Shown piece after piece: positions 35,726 to 45,171 of a stretch of DNA of 64,000 bases (position 1 is its first letter; each line of letters opens with the position of its first letter). The notes below the pieces were generated by a model. That model ran no database searches. It had not been told where the DNA came from and was given only the letters and a program-made list of their open reading frames with translations. Position numbers and translations under genes: made by a program. The stretch is from Chengkuizengella axinellae (GTDB lineage: Bacteria > Bacillota > Bacilli > Paenibacillales > KCTC-33759): the NCBI RefSeq assembly GCF_030730905.1, contig NZ_JAVAMP010000007.1:140185-204184 (forward strand). Reading direction: 5' to 3'.

Positions 35726-35746
35726 CGTAAAAATTTTATTTTTACG
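35726..35746. promoter_or_regulatory. Candidate operator of the ArsR-clpP operon
   Basis: Perfect 8-bp inverted arms CGTAAAAA (35726-35733) and TTTTTACG (35739-35746), spaced by TTTTA, eight bases before the ArsR-like start codon. Position and symmetry fit autorepression. Confidence 0.65.
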
Positions 35747-35800
35747 TTAAATTCATTTTATTATGTTGATATTAAAAAGTCAAATTTATAATTTCTGCAT

Positions 35801-35826
35801 AAAAAAAATCTGTTAAAGTTAACAGA
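35801..35826 (-). terminator. Terminator of the 35886-36362 gene
   Basis: TCTGTTA (35809-35815) pairs with TAACAGA (35820-35826). On the minus strand eight T follow. Confidence 0.8.
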
Positions 35827-35885
35827 CATTTTCTATTCCATATTTTATTTTCATATACATGCTGTAAGATTCCCTCTTCTTCACG

Positions 35886-36362
35886 TTAAGTCTCCACTAA
35901 TAACATTTTCAAACTATTTGATATCATTTCTAATTTTAGGCGATAAAATTTTATATCTATAATCAAAATGAAGATGAAAGAGATAGTGTACAATATAATG
36001 TAGGAGGCTTTATTTAAATAAGAAGGTCTGTAATATGGAATAAATATCCCATAATATCCGATGATTAAAGTAGAAATTAACCCTATATTTGTTAGCCAAA
36101 GCGTTCTCAGATCAATGATGTACCTTTCTAAATAAGCTACCTCCAGATCATTATCGTCCGTTATTTCAATGTGATGTGTGATTTTATGTAATGAACCTTC
36201 TTTCACCACTAAAATTGGACCTTCCTCTTCATACGAATAACCACCTGGGTAAATATCAAAAAACCACAATAGCACAAATAAGAATAACGATAGAGCAATG
36301 GAAAATATCATTCTAAATCGTTTTAACATCACTTTTTCTATCTCTAATGCCTCTTCAAGCAC
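35886..36362 (-). CDS. Hypothetical membrane protein, 158 residues
   Basis: I do not recognise a family. Hydrophobic segments are MIFSIALSLFLFVLLWFF (about 18-35), LWLTNIGLISTLIIGYYGIF (about 88-107) and ASYIILYTISFIFILIID (about 118-136). Between the first two lies an acidic loop (ITDDNDLEVAYLERYIIDL) that probably faces outside. The start is GTG at 36362 with GGGAGGGGGG upstream. It lies 35 bases after a GNAT gene on the same strand. Function not known. Confidence 0.65.
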   Translation of the reverse strand: MLEEALEIEKVMLKRFRMIFSIALSLFLFVLLWFFDIYPGGYSYEEEGPILVVKEGSLHKITHHIEITDDNDLEVAYLERYIIDLRTLWLTNIGLISTLIIGYYGIFIPYYRPSYLNKASYIILYTISFIFILIIDIKFYRLKLEMISNSLKMLLVET

Positions 36363-36397
36363 CTACAATCCCCCCTCCCACACCAATCATTTTCTAC

Positions 36398-36865
36398 TCA
36401 TTCAATGTGGTTTCCATTCCTCAGCAACTGCCATTTAATCATGTTATCTTCTATGCCTATCCTATTCATTTGCAATTTTTCTAAGACTTTTATAGATGCC
36501 AAATTATCATCTAGGCACTCTGCATTAATTTTCATGACTTCGTCAGTTGAAAATGCCCACTTAATGATTGCTTCTACAGCTTCCGTTGCAAAACCTTTAC
36601 CTTGAGCGGACGGTATGATTCCATATCCTACTTCAACTGCATTTTCTGAATTGGATTTGCCTTTAAAACCTACATCTCCAATGATCATGTCGTTTTCTTT
36701 ATTAATTACAAACCAAACACCCCACCCTTTATTGGAGGGGCTATTTTTAAGTTCTAGTAGATGAAGCTCAATATGAGGACCCATTTCATATTCCTCAACT
36801 GAAAGATTTGAAACGTAGTCTTCTGTACAAGCTATTAAATTTAATCTTTGTGTTTCTAGCTGCAT
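36398..36865 (-). CDS. GNAT acetyltransferase
   Basis: A 155-residue GNAT of the RimJ type. MQLETQRLNLIACTEDYV at the start, then GVWFVINKENDMIIGDVGFKGK, the loop SAQGKGFATEAVEAIIKWAF (QxxGxG/A) and INAECLDDNLASIKVLEKLQM. The acceptor is unknown. ATG at 36865 follows AGGAGAAATAAA; the longer frame from 36901 has no SD. The next gene on the same strand is an unknown membrane protein. Confidence 0.83.
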   Translation of the reverse strand: MQLETQRLNLIACTEDYVSNLSVEEYEMGPHIELHLLELKNSPSNKGWGVWFVINKENDMIIGDVGFKGKSNSENAVEVGYGIIPSAQGKGFATEAVEAIIKWAFSTDEVMKINAECLDDNLASIKVLEKLQMNRIGIEDNMIKWQLLRNGNHIE

Positions 36866-36954
36866 TTTATTTCTCCTTTTTAAAAAAGATGCTCTATTCA
36901 TTATTAGTTGGCAGCATCTTTTAGTAAATTTACATTTTTGGATTATTCTATTAT

Positions 36955-36983
36955 ATCAAAAAAGACTCGCTGTTTAGCGAGCC
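36955..36983 (-). terminator. Terminator of the ABC-2 transporter operon
   Basis: CTCGCT (36966-36971) pairs with AGCGAG (36976-36981), followed by TTTTTT on the minus strand. Confidence 0.78.
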
Positions 36984-37004
36984 TCAAAGTGAAAAGTAAA
37001 CTTA

Positions 37005-37712
37005 TTAATCAAAACGACGTTTTCCATAAGTAATCACTGTGATGACAACAGCTGCAAGTGCCCATAAAGTAAGAACAATTAATTCTCCTACTATATCTCC
37101 GATTTGACCACTTTCACTCAATGTCACCCATGCAACTGCGAATTGTTCATTTGGTAAATAACCAATCGCATTTAAAATCAACTCATTTTCAAACATCGGT
37201 TTAAACATCGACATCATTCCGAAAAGCAATAAGAAAGGCATTCCAATAATTGATGTCTCCATGACCGTTCTTGAAAGCAATCCCAGCATGGTTCCTAACG
37301 CCAGGTAAAAAATTAAACTAAGAGCAATCAACAGTGCAGAAAACGGAATGGAAAGCATTTCAAGTCCACTTATTTTCACACTAACTAAGATCACAATTAA
37401 CGTCACAACAGCTGTGAGTGCACTTTTACCAACTAATATCTCTAAAGTGCTAGCAGGAGATAACAATAACCCACGCAATGTGTTCTTCTCTTTTTCTTCT
37501 GCAACAATGGCAGCTTGTATAAAAGCTCCTGTAATAATTAACGCAAGATTAATAGGGAATAAAGTCATGGTTGGATCATCATCACTGATTTTGCTTAATA
37601 ACATGGAATAAAATATTGGCAGTGCGATTGTAAATAATACGTATGAATTTTTTAATAGATCCTTATAATCCTTCATAAAAATGGCGTTTACTCTTTTCAA
37701 TGAAAATGTCAT
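37005..37712 (-). CDS. ABC-2 type transporter permease
   Basis: A 235-residue permease with six hydrophobic segments. The segment AAIVAEEKEKNTLRGLLLSPAS is the cytoplasmic coupling region typical of ABC-2 permeases, followed by TLEILVGKSALTAVVTLI and a long last half (LGLLSRTVMETSIIGMPFLLLFGMMSMFKPMFENE). It pairs with the ATPase gene, overlapping its stop by four bases. Substrate unknown; such pairs export drugs, peptides or lipids. The gene ends in a terminator. Confidence 0.88.
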   Translation of the reverse strand: MTFSLKRVNAIFMKDYKDLLKNSYVLFTIALPIFYSMLLSKISDDDPTMTLFPINLALIITGAFIQAAIVAEEKEKNTLRGLLLSPASTLEILVGKSALTAVVTLIVILVSVKISGLEMLSIPFSALLIALSLIFYLALGTMLGLLSRTVMETSIIGMPFLLLFGMMSMFKPMFENELILNAIGYLPNEQFAVAWVTLSESGQIGDIVGELIVLTLWALAAVVITVITYGKRRFD

Positions 37713-38557
37713 GCTAATTCCCTCCCAGTAATTTGTACAAAAATTTCTCCAAGTGTTGGTTCGTTTGAGTGAATAGAAACCACTTCTCCAGATCTCATAT
37801 ATTGATAGATCTCCTCTGCTCCCTTTTCGTCTTTATTCACCACAATGCTGCGATTGTCTTTAAGCAATAAGGTCACAGATTCATCCATATACTGTATTCG
37901 TAAATTTTGAGGAGTATCTAACTGTTTTATTTCCCCTTGATGTAAAAATGCAACTCGATCACATATCTGTTCCGCTTCCATCATGTTATGTGTCGTTAAA
38001 AAGATCGTAGTCCCTTGTTTATTCAGTTCTCTCAATCCGTCATGTATATGTTTCATGTTGACTGGATCTAAGGCGGAAGTTGGTTCATCTAAAAATAATA
38101 GCTCAGGTTTGTGCAGCATCGCTCGTGCTAAAGTAACTCTTTGTTTCATTCCTTTTGAAAGCTTTTTAACCTGTGTTTTTGTCTCATTCTGTAAATTTAC
38201 TACTTCTAAAATCTCATTGATTTGCTTTCGCTCGACATTATAAAGTTCAGAATAAAGTGTTAGATTGTCAAGTACTGTAAGGCGATCATACAACCCACTA
38301 TTATCTGTTAAAATACCAATCCGTTTCATAAAGGAAGCATCTTTTTGTTTTTTTAATGGTTGATTAAATACTTTAATTTCTCCTGTTGTTTGAAGCAATT
38401 GTGATGTTAACATTTTAATCGTTGTTGTTTTCCCTGATCCACTCGGACCTAAAAAACCAAAAGTTTCTCCTCTTTTCACATTAAATGAAACGTTTTTTAG
38501 AGCTATTTTATTACCAAATGTTTTGCTTAAATTTTTAACTTCTATAATATTTTCCAT
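37709..38557 (-). CDS. ABC transporter ATPase (ABC-2 partner)
   Basis: A 282-residue ATPase. Walker A GPSGSGKT at 37-44, signature LSKGMKQRVTLARAML, Walker B LLFLDEPTSALDP and the switch His in LTTHNMMEAE. The C-terminal 60 residues carry the usual ABC-2 extension (TLLLKDNRSIVVNKDEKGAEEIYQYMRSGEV). The stop overlaps the permease start. Related ATPases serve antibiotic or lipid exporters. The substrate is not inferred. Confidence 0.9.
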   Translation of the reverse strand: MENIIEVKNLSKTFGNKIALKNVSFNVKRGETFGFLGPSGSGKTTTIKMLTSQLLQTTGEIKVFNQPLKKQKDASFMKRIGILTDNSGLYDRLTVLDNLTLYSELYNVERKQINEILEVVNLQNETKTQVKKLSKGMKQRVTLARAMLHKPELLFLDEPTSALDPVNMKHIHDGLRELNKQGTTIFLTTHNMMEAEQICDRVAFLHQGEIKQLDTPQNLRIQYMDESVTLLLKDNRSIVVNKDEKGAEEIYQYMRSGEVVSIHSNEPTLGEIFVQITGRELA

Positions 38558-39240
38558 CGTTCCTAACTCCTTTTCGAATGTTTTTGGTTAAGCTTATGCC
38601 CAAGAATTTAAATTATTTAATATGAATTCTTGATCTGTTAAAAAATCCCTCTATAAACTTTTCATCTTTTTCAGTAAAATAAAAGTGAGTAAAATGGAGT
38701 AACGCTTGATTCGCTTTGTTGAGTTCAGTTTAGCCGAATAAAAGGAAGATCGCATTAAAATCAAGGTAAAAGGAGTATATTTTGGGCTGAATGGAGCACT
38801 TTTTTAGATGAATGGAATCTTAAAAACACCTAAAAAAATGAAATAATCCGATGAAAATTGCCACATTACTTTAGTAAGTCATTTTATATGGAAAAATTGA
38901 CTAATGGTAATTTTTTTAAAATAAGGTTATTGAAAATTGTTGGTACCAATTATGTAGTTTCTATACTTTTTTCTAGAATGATTCCATTCATTTGTCCCAA
39001 CAATGGTCGATTGCTCACTTTACCAAATTGAAGAATTTCCATATCTGAATTATCTACTCCCACTCACTTTAAAGAATAAGATACTTTTTTGGTCTTATTT
39101 CATTGAATTCATTAACAATAACGATTCGCAGCTCGCGCAGTTCCCAACGCGAGGTGTAGGATTACATGAAGATAGTTAACCACATGCCAATTGCTTTAAT
39201 AAACGATCAAACATGCTCCCTTTTAAAATTGAAGAACCAA
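38558..39240. other. Intergenic region with imperfect repeats and a short frame
   Basis: The 683-base gap holds similar short blocks at 38729-38820 (TTTAGCCGAATAAAAGGA, TTTTGGGCTGAATGGAG, TTTTTAGATGAATGGA) and a 58-codon plus-strand frame at 39003-39179 with no SD that ends SQLAQFPTRGVGLHEDS. A small palindrome TTGGTACCAA lies near 38938. No gene call is justified. Confidence 0.4.
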
Positions 39241-41373
39241 TCAGGAATGTGGTTTTATCAAGGGCAGCTTGATATGACTTGGAAACTTTTCGTTATGAAG
39301 AACCCTTTGTTCTACTACAATCGGTTCAGCATCATCATAAGGATTTAACCCTGTATTCGTATTCGGAAAAGCAATAAATTTACTTGAGGAGGTAATTGAA
39401 AATCTCAATTTATGTCCTCTTTTAAAAGTATAAGCCATATTTTGCATGAAAATTTCAAATTTTTCAACTTTACCTGGTGTTAACTCCTCAGGCTGATCAA
39501 ATCCGTTACGATATTTGGCTCTCATAATGTAATCTGATAGACGAATAGAATTCCCTTCCTCATCCACATCACTTAATGTAATTACCCAATCCGTATCTTT
39601 TCCAGTACTAGAAGCATAGATTTCCGCAGACAATTCACCTGCAACCACCATATCTTCTGTTAAAATTTCACTCGTATAAACAAGAATATCATTCCTTAAT
39701 TCAATCTTATTTAAATTCTCAGGTTCCCTGTATCCACTAAACTCTACAGGTTGTTTTGGATCATAAATGTATCTGTCCTCCGACACTGATTCTTTCTTTG
39801 GCGTATCACTTAACGTACCATCCCCAAAACTTGAGTTTGCTCTTCCCGTGCTCCCTAAATAAAATGGAGTTACCTCTGCTTCTTCAGGAGTCCAGTTATC
39901 AGAAGTTTTCCACTCATTATCGCCAACAACATAATAGGTAGCTTTTGGCTCTTGGTCTATCCCGTTCTCTATCCCTTTTAAATATCTATCAAACCATCTA
40001 AGCACATTGACATCATAATGATATACAACAGCATCGTTGCTAAAATTCAGGCCACCATAATCCCTTGCACGATTCGGATTGTGCTCCCATGGACCTAACC
40101 ATAGCTTTCGATTCGGCACATCGTGTTCGGACAACATTCTCCATGTCTCTGAAATACCTGGACTGTCTCCATCATACCAGCCTGAAATGACAAACATAGA
40201 AACGTTCACCTGATCTCCTCTCTCTGAATAAGTACAATTTCTCCAAAAGTCATCATACTCAGGATGCTCGCTCCAAATATCCCATGGCCCTGAATTTTTC
40301 CCTATGATTTTTTGTGGAATTTCCTTAATTGGTCTTGCTTCAACCACTTCATCTACACTTACCGTTTCACCTGCAAAAATACTAAAGTCGGTTCTAGTAC
40401 CAACAGATTGAGCAAGTGTCCAGCTTAATAAAGGCCAAGAGCATACCGCTCCACCTCTTCTAACTGTATCCGTAAATGGCGATCCTACGTTTACTTCATC
40501 AACAACAGCTTTTAAATTCGGATGACCGCTTGTAGCAGCTGCTACAACAACATAACCTAAATATGATGCACCCCACATGCCCACATTTCCATCAGACCAT
40601 TCCTGAGAAACAATCCAATCGATCGTATCACTGCCATCATCTCTTTCATAATAAAATGGAACTAGATCTCCTTCCGAATCAGCACGCCCTCTCACATCCT
40701 GATTTACTACTGCATATCCCTTATGAACCCAATGCATGAAAAATTCCTTTTTAATGTTACGATCATAACAAGTTCTAACAAGGATAGTAGGAAGCTTTTC
40801 TCTCTGATCTATTCCTTCAGGAAGATAAACATCTGTAGCTAATTTAACGCCATCTCTCATCGGAATTAAAAATGTACCAAGATCATTCACACCATATTTC
40901 GGTTTGGACAATAATGGATCATCGTATACTACAAGCGGCGTACATTTTTCATAACCTTCTTTTACAAGTATCTCCATCCCATTTCGATTAGGGCAAACAA
41001 AAGCAATAATTTCACCCTCCACCGTTACAATGTCTAATGCTGTATCATTTCGATATGCCCAAACTTGAGATACCACTTGTTCATTTTCTACGACAGCTGA
41101 ATATTGGATATGTATTTGATAGATGTCTTCATTATTTAATTTAACTTCTTCACCTTCCCAACCTGCCTCTACATAATGATTTATATTTTCATATATTTTT
41201 TGAAAAGGAATGCTAGCTTTATAATCAGAAGGCATTACATTCTCCTGCATTTGTGTTCGTCTGCGTTTATCCACCTTAGCGTGCATGATATTCTCTTCTT
41301 TAAACTGTATCTTACCTTCATAAACACCTGCACAATAATAATGAAAAAGCGTTGAATTTAAATAGGTTTCCAT
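39241..41373 (-). CDS. CocE/NonD (X-Pro dipeptidyl-peptidase-like) hydrolase
   Basis: A 710-residue alpha/beta hydrolase of the S15/CocE group. After a unique N-terminal 160 residues comes GTFLIPMRDGVKLATDVYLPEG, then the serine nucleophile in GMWGASYLGYVVVAA, the Asp in SGWYDGDSPGISE and the His in LGPWEHNPNRARDYGG. The C-terminal jelly-roll domain follows (VTPFYLGSTGRANSSFGDGTL and on). Family members hydrolyse esters, amides or X-Pro peptides. The long N-terminus is unusual for the family. ATG at 41373 was preferred to 41382, which nearly abuts the SD AGGAGG. A dipeptidase/OCD pair lies upstream. Confidence 0.85.
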   Translation of the reverse strand: METYLNSTLFHYYCAGVYEGKIQFKEENIMHAKVDKRRRTQMQENVMPSDYKASIPFQKIYENINHYVEAGWEGEEVKLNNEDIYQIHIQYSAVVENEQVVSQVWAYRNDTALDIVTVEGEIIAFVCPNRNGMEILVKEGYEKCTPLVVYDDPLLSKPKYGVNDLGTFLIPMRDGVKLATDVYLPEGIDQREKLPTILVRTCYDRNIKKEFFMHWVHKGYAVVNQDVRGRADSEGDLVPFYYERDDGSDTIDWIVSQEWSDGNVGMWGASYLGYVVVAAATSGHPNLKAVVDEVNVGSPFTDTVRRGGAVCSWPLLSWTLAQSVGTRTDFSIFAGETVSVDEVVEARPIKEIPQKIIGKNSGPWDIWSEHPEYDDFWRNCTYSERGDQVNVSMFVISGWYDGDSPGISETWRMLSEHDVPNRKLWLGPWEHNPNRARDYGGLNFSNDAVVYHYDVNVLRWFDRYLKGIENGIDQEPKATYYVVGDNEWKTSDNWTPEEAEVTPFYLGSTGRANSSFGDGTLSDTPKKESVSEDRYIYDPKQPVEFSGYREPENLNKIELRNDILVYTSEILTEDMVVAGELSAEIYASSTGKDTDWVITLSDVDEEGNSIRLSDYIMRAKYRNGFDQPEELTPGKVEKFEIFMQNMAYTFKRGHKLRFSITSSSKFIAFPNTNTGLNPYDDAEPIVVEQRVLHNEKFPSHIKLPLIKPHS

Positions 41374-41554
41374 GATTTTCATTACCTCCTAGCTACTTGA
41401 TTTATAGTCCATTCATAAACCATGTACCATATTACTATGTTAATCGTAAAAGATACCACCAATCCTAGTTTAATGGTTGTGTTTCTTAGTTTAGGTAAAG
41501 TGTATCCATCTCAGATTTTTCGATGTTTTATGCTCACTTCCGTATTAAAGGTGT

Positions 41555-42718
41555 CTACCCACATACTTCTTCAAAGACGTTCAACCAATTACCACCTATA
41601 ATTTTTTCAATGTCCTGATCTGAATACCCTCTACTCATTAATCCTCTAGTAAAATTAATAAAATAGCTGTATTTCTCCAATCCTTTCACAGTTTCAGTCG
41701 AAGGTCCGTTCCCTTTTGCAAAACCTAGCTTAGGTGCGATATGCTCCTTAAAATAAACTAAAGACCAAGTCACATCACTCATCGGCCAGTCTGTACCAAT
41801 TCCAACATGATCCACACCAACAAGATTGACAACATAATCGATATGATCCAAAACATGATTCATTGAAGTGTCATTAGGATCGTCATGAATAAACCACGGC
41901 ATGGCAAATACACCAATTACACCACCTGTTGCAGCGATCGCTTTTAATTCTTCATCACTTTTACAACGCATATGATTAAAAATATTGGATACCCCTGTAT
42001 GAGAAGCAATAACAGGTTGCTTAGAATAAGTACATGCATCCAATGTAGTTTGTTTCCCACAGTGACTTGTATCAATTAAAACACCTAGCTGGTTTAGATG
42101 TTCTATAAAATGGATCCCAAAGTTTGTTAATCCAGCATTAGATTTCTCTGCACATCCTGCCCCGATCTGATTTTGATTGTTATATGTTAGTTGAAGCATT
42201 CTCAATCCAAAATCGTACAGCGCATCTACGAGTTCTAAGTTTTTTGCCAAGGCATCTGTTTCTTGTGCAGAGATCATTCCTGCTTTCAAATTTCTCTTTT
42301 TCGCATCTCTTATCTCCTCTGCATTTCTCGCCTTCACCAACCAATCATAAGCATCAAATTGGGCTTGTACATCAGCCATGCTCAAAATCATACTCTCTTG
42401 ATCAGATAAATTTAACTGTCGATTACCTGCGGTAATCCCAGATGCGAACCATTCTTCTTTAAATTGCGGTATATTTCCATATTTTGCCAATTGAGAAATC
42501 AACTTGCTAGGCATTCTACCATAGGTCATTGGATCATCTGCAAAACCCTCACACTTTTCTTTAAGATCATCAGAGATTTGGTCTGGTATCGCTTTCGGTG
42601 AGAGAGGGCCTTGAAATAGCATATCAATCACAATACTATTTTCATGAAGCTCTATTGCTCGCCGCTCTTGCTGCTCGTTTAATCCAAAATCAAATAAACC
42701 TTCTGTTGAATTAATCAT
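41555..42718 (-). CDS. Membrane dipeptidase, M19 family
   Basis: A 387-residue M19 (renal dipeptidase-like) metallopeptidase. Zinc ligands are seen as HENSIVIDMLFQG near the start, SAQETDAL in the middle, LIDTSHCGKQTTLDA, and VIASHTGVSNIFNHMR, then the His/Asp pair in VGVDHVGIGTDW. It cleaves dipeptides, often with D-amino acids or dehydro-residues at the C-terminus. It follows the ornithine cyclodeaminase gene by one base, so the two are coupled. Despite the family name no TM segment is seen. Confidence 0.87.
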   Translation of the reverse strand: MINSTEGLFDFGLNEQQERRAIELHENSIVIDMLFQGPLSPKAIPDQISDDLKEKCEGFADDPMTYGRMPSKLISQLAKYGNIPQFKEEWFASGITAGNRQLNLSDQESMILSMADVQAQFDAYDWLVKARNAEEIRDAKKRNLKAGMISAQETDALAKNLELVDALYDFGLRMLQLTYNNQNQIGAGCAEKSNAGLTNFGIHFIEHLNQLGVLIDTSHCGKQTTLDACTYSKQPVIASHTGVSNIFNHMRCKSDEELKAIAATGGVIGVFAMPWFIHDDPNDTSMNHVLDHIDYVVNLVGVDHVGIGTDWPMSDVTWSLVYFKEHIAPKLGFAKGNGPSTETVKGLEKYSYFINFTRGLMSRGYSDQDIEKIIGGNWLNVFEEVCG

Positions 42719-42719
42719 T

Positions 42720-43682
42720 TCAAATCTCCTTTCTACTCTGCGTTACCTTTTTATATAAAAATTCAGCAACTGCAACATCTTCAACCGCTAATCCCAATGA
42801 TTCAAACACTGTGATGTCATTTCCGTCTATTCTTCCTTCAATCTTTTTTGTAATCAGCTGCCCAATTTCACCTATAATATGAGTTTTAGAAATAACACCT
42901 TCCTTTAATGGAATGAGATAATCCCCTGATTCATTCTCTGCAGATTCTATTCTGTCTACATAAAATCTTGAATGCTTGACTAGATCTGAATCTAATTCTC
43001 TATCACTTGCGCGGCATGCACCTACAGCGTTGATATGTGCTCCTTTTTTCACCCATTCTCCTTTGAGGACAGGTTTCGTAGCTCCAGTAACTGTACATAT
43101 AATATCTGCATTTTCAACGGTTTCTTGGACCGAATCACATACTACAATCTCTATATTATATTTCTGACTCATCTCTTCTTTAAATTGAATCGCCTTCTGT
43201 TTTCGATTACTCCAAACATTCATTTGTTTTATAGGTCGAACTAACAACATCGCTTCTACGTGTGTTTTAGCTTGTTCTCCTGTACCTATCATACTGAGAA
43301 GTTCAGCATTTGTTTTTGCTAAATAATTGGTTGCAACCCCGCTAACCGCAGCCGTTCTTATGTTTGTGATTTCAGTACCGTCTACAACTGTTTTAACATT
43401 TCCATTTTCCGAGTCAAAAATGACAACAATCCCTTGGTGGGAAGGCAAACCCTTTTTATGATTTGCAGGAAAAATAGTAATTAATTTAGTACCAATCACT
43501 TCTTCACTTTTAACTACTCCAGGCATCAGTCCAAGCAAATTCGTTTGATCCACTGGTATAACACTTCTTAAAGGCTGTATTGCTTCACCCTTAGCTAAAT
43601 CCAGTAATACTTTCTCCATAATTTCTATACAAGCACTCATCGTTAACATTTGTTTTACTTCTTCTTGATTAATAAACAACAA
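42720..43682 (-). CDS. Ornithine cyclodeaminase/mu-crystallin family protein
   Basis: A 320-residue protein. The substrate region GTKLITIFPANHKKGLPSHQGIVVIFDSENG and TEITNIRTAAVSGVATNYLAK precede the NAD-binding motif SMIGTGEQAKTHVEAML (GxGxxA). The C-terminus is typical: ITVFESLGLAVEDVAVAEF. Members convert ornithine to proline or act as imino-acid reductases/alanine dehydrogenases. Coupling to an M19 dipeptidase suggests use of amino acids released from dipeptides. The roc genes upstream are separated by a terminator. Confidence 0.88.
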   Translation of the reverse strand: MLFINQEEVKQMLTMSACIEIMEKVLLDLAKGEAIQPLRSVIPVDQTNLLGLMPGVVKSEEVIGTKLITIFPANHKKGLPSHQGIVVIFDSENGNVKTVVDGTEITNIRTAAVSGVATNYLAKTNAELLSMIGTGEQAKTHVEAMLLVRPIKQMNVWSNRKQKAIQFKEEMSQKYNIEIVVCDSVQETVENADIICTVTGATKPVLKGEWVKKGAHINAVGACRASDRELDSDLVKHSRFYVDRIESAENESGDYLIPLKEGVISKTHIIGEIGQLITKKIEGRIDGNDITVFESLGLAVEDVAVAEFLYKKVTQSRKEI

Positions 43683-43833
43683 TGAAACTCACTCCCGACT
43701 ATGTATTCAGTTGGTTCATCCTTCTCTAGTTTACTACTAGTCTTTCAAAATTTGAAATTTCATGAATGTAATCATGTACAGAATATTGCCTTGTACAAAT
43801 TCAAGTATATGATAAACTGAGGGGTCGAATATG

Positions 43834-43879
43834 ACAAAAAAAGCTGCAAACAAAAGGTTGAACCTTCAGTCCGCAGCTT
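43834..43879 (-). terminator. Terminator of the rocF-rocD unit
   Basis: AAGCTGC (43841-43847) pairs with GCAGCTT (43873-43879), with an inner AAGG/CCTT pair. On the minus strand it is followed by TTTTTTT. Confidence 0.82.
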
Positions 43880-43903
43880 ATCATTTATATATTAAATTAA
43901 GTG

Positions 43904-45112
43904 TTACGCTTTTACTTCACTTTTCCCAAGTACAGTTTGGATTTTTTCAATCGCCCAATCCAAGTCCTCTTTAGAAATGACTAATGGAGGTGCAAATCGA
44001 ATCACATTTTCATGTGTTTCTTTACAAAGCAATCCCATTTCTTTTAACTCCTCACAATAAGATCTTGCAGGCTCATTTAGCTCTACCCCGATAAATAACC
44101 CTTTACCACGAACTTCTTTGATCATTGGATTATTAATTTCTTTCAATTTTTCTTGGAAGTAAGTACCTAACTCAAGCGAACGTTCCGCAAGTTTTTCATC
44201 TTCCAGCACTTCAAGGGCAGCAACAGATACCGCACATCCTAGTGGATTTCCACCAAAAGTAGATCCATGAGAACCAGGGTTAAACACTCCCAGTACATCT
44301 TTATTCGCAGCTACACAAGAAATCGGGAATACCCCTCCGCCAAGTGCTTTACCTAAGATGTACATGTCTGGCACAACATTATCCCAATCACAAGCAAACG
44401 TTTTTCCTGATCTTCCCAATCCAGCTTGAATTTCATCAGCTATGAAGAGTACATTGTTTTCTTTACATACATTTGCTGCTTCTTTCAAAAATCCTTCTGG
44501 AGGAATGACTATACCTGCTTCACCTTGAATCGGCTCCAATAAAAATGCAGCTGTGTTTGGTGTAATTGCTTGTTTTAATGCTTCAATATCACCGTATGGG
44601 ATTAATTTAATACCAGGAAGCATGGGTCCAAATCCACGTTGATATTCTGCTTCTGAGGATAAAGATACGGCAGTCATCGTGCGGCCATGGAAATTTCCAA
44701 CACATGCAATGATTTCTGCTTGGTTGTCAGACACTTTCTTCACGTCATAAGCCCATCGACGAGCTGCTTTAATCGCCGTTTCAACCGCTTCTGCACCTGT
44801 GTTCATTGGTAACACCATATCTTTTTGAGTTAGTTGTACAACCTTTTCATAAAAGGTACCTAATTGGTCATTATGGAATGCTCTTGAAGTTAATGTCACT
44901 TTATTCGCTTGGTCAATCAGCGCTTGAATAATCTTTGGATGGCGATGCCCTTGGTTAACAGCAGAATAAGCACTTAACATATCCATATATTTGTTACCTT
45001 CTGGATCTTCCACCCATACTCCCTCTGCATTAGAAATAACAATCGGAAGTGGATGATAATTGTGCGCTCCTAATTGATCCGTTTGTTCAATAATGTTTTT
45101 TGATGATGTCAT
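43904..45112 (-). CDS. rocD: Ornithine aminotransferase RocD
   Basis: A 402-residue fold-type I aminotransferase. The PLP lysine lies in [17 protein letters not shown], with [17 protein letters not shown] upstream and [17 protein letters not shown] near residue 100. It transfers the delta-amino group of ornithine to 2-oxoglutarate, giving glutamate semialdehyde. The ATG at 45112 has AAAGGACGG nine bases upstream; two earlier ATGs are too close to it. The gene follows rocF after 60 bases on the same strand, so the two carry out successive steps of arginine use. Confidence 0.93.
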   Translation of the reverse strand: MTSSKNIIEQTDQLGAHNYHPLPIVISNAEGVWVEDPEGNKYMDMLSAYSAVNQGHRHPKIIQALIDQANKVTLTSRAFHNDQLGTFYEKVVQLTQKDMVLPMNTGAEAVETAIKAARRWAYDVKKVSDNQAEIIACVGNFHGRTMTAVSLSSEAEYQRGFGPMLPGIKLIPYGDIEALKQAITPNTAAFLLEPIQGEAGIVIPPEGFLKEAANVCKENNVLFIADEIQAGLGRSGKTFACDWDNVVPDMYILGKALGGGVFPISCVAANKDVLGVFNPGSHGSTFGGNPLGCAVSVAALEVLEDEKLAERSLELGTYFQEKLKEINNPMIKEVRGKGLFIGVELNEPARSYCEELKEMGLLCKETHENVIRFAPPLVISKEDLDWAIEKIQTVLGKSEVKA

Positions 45113-45171
45113 ATTGATCATCCGTCCTTTCTTCAAACTTCAATATCCCGATATTTAAAACACAACAAAGT

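Noticed and set aside
39166..39348. Plus-strand 60-codon frame at the end of the CocE gene
   Set aside because: Overlaps the CocE-type coding sequence on the other strand; no SD.
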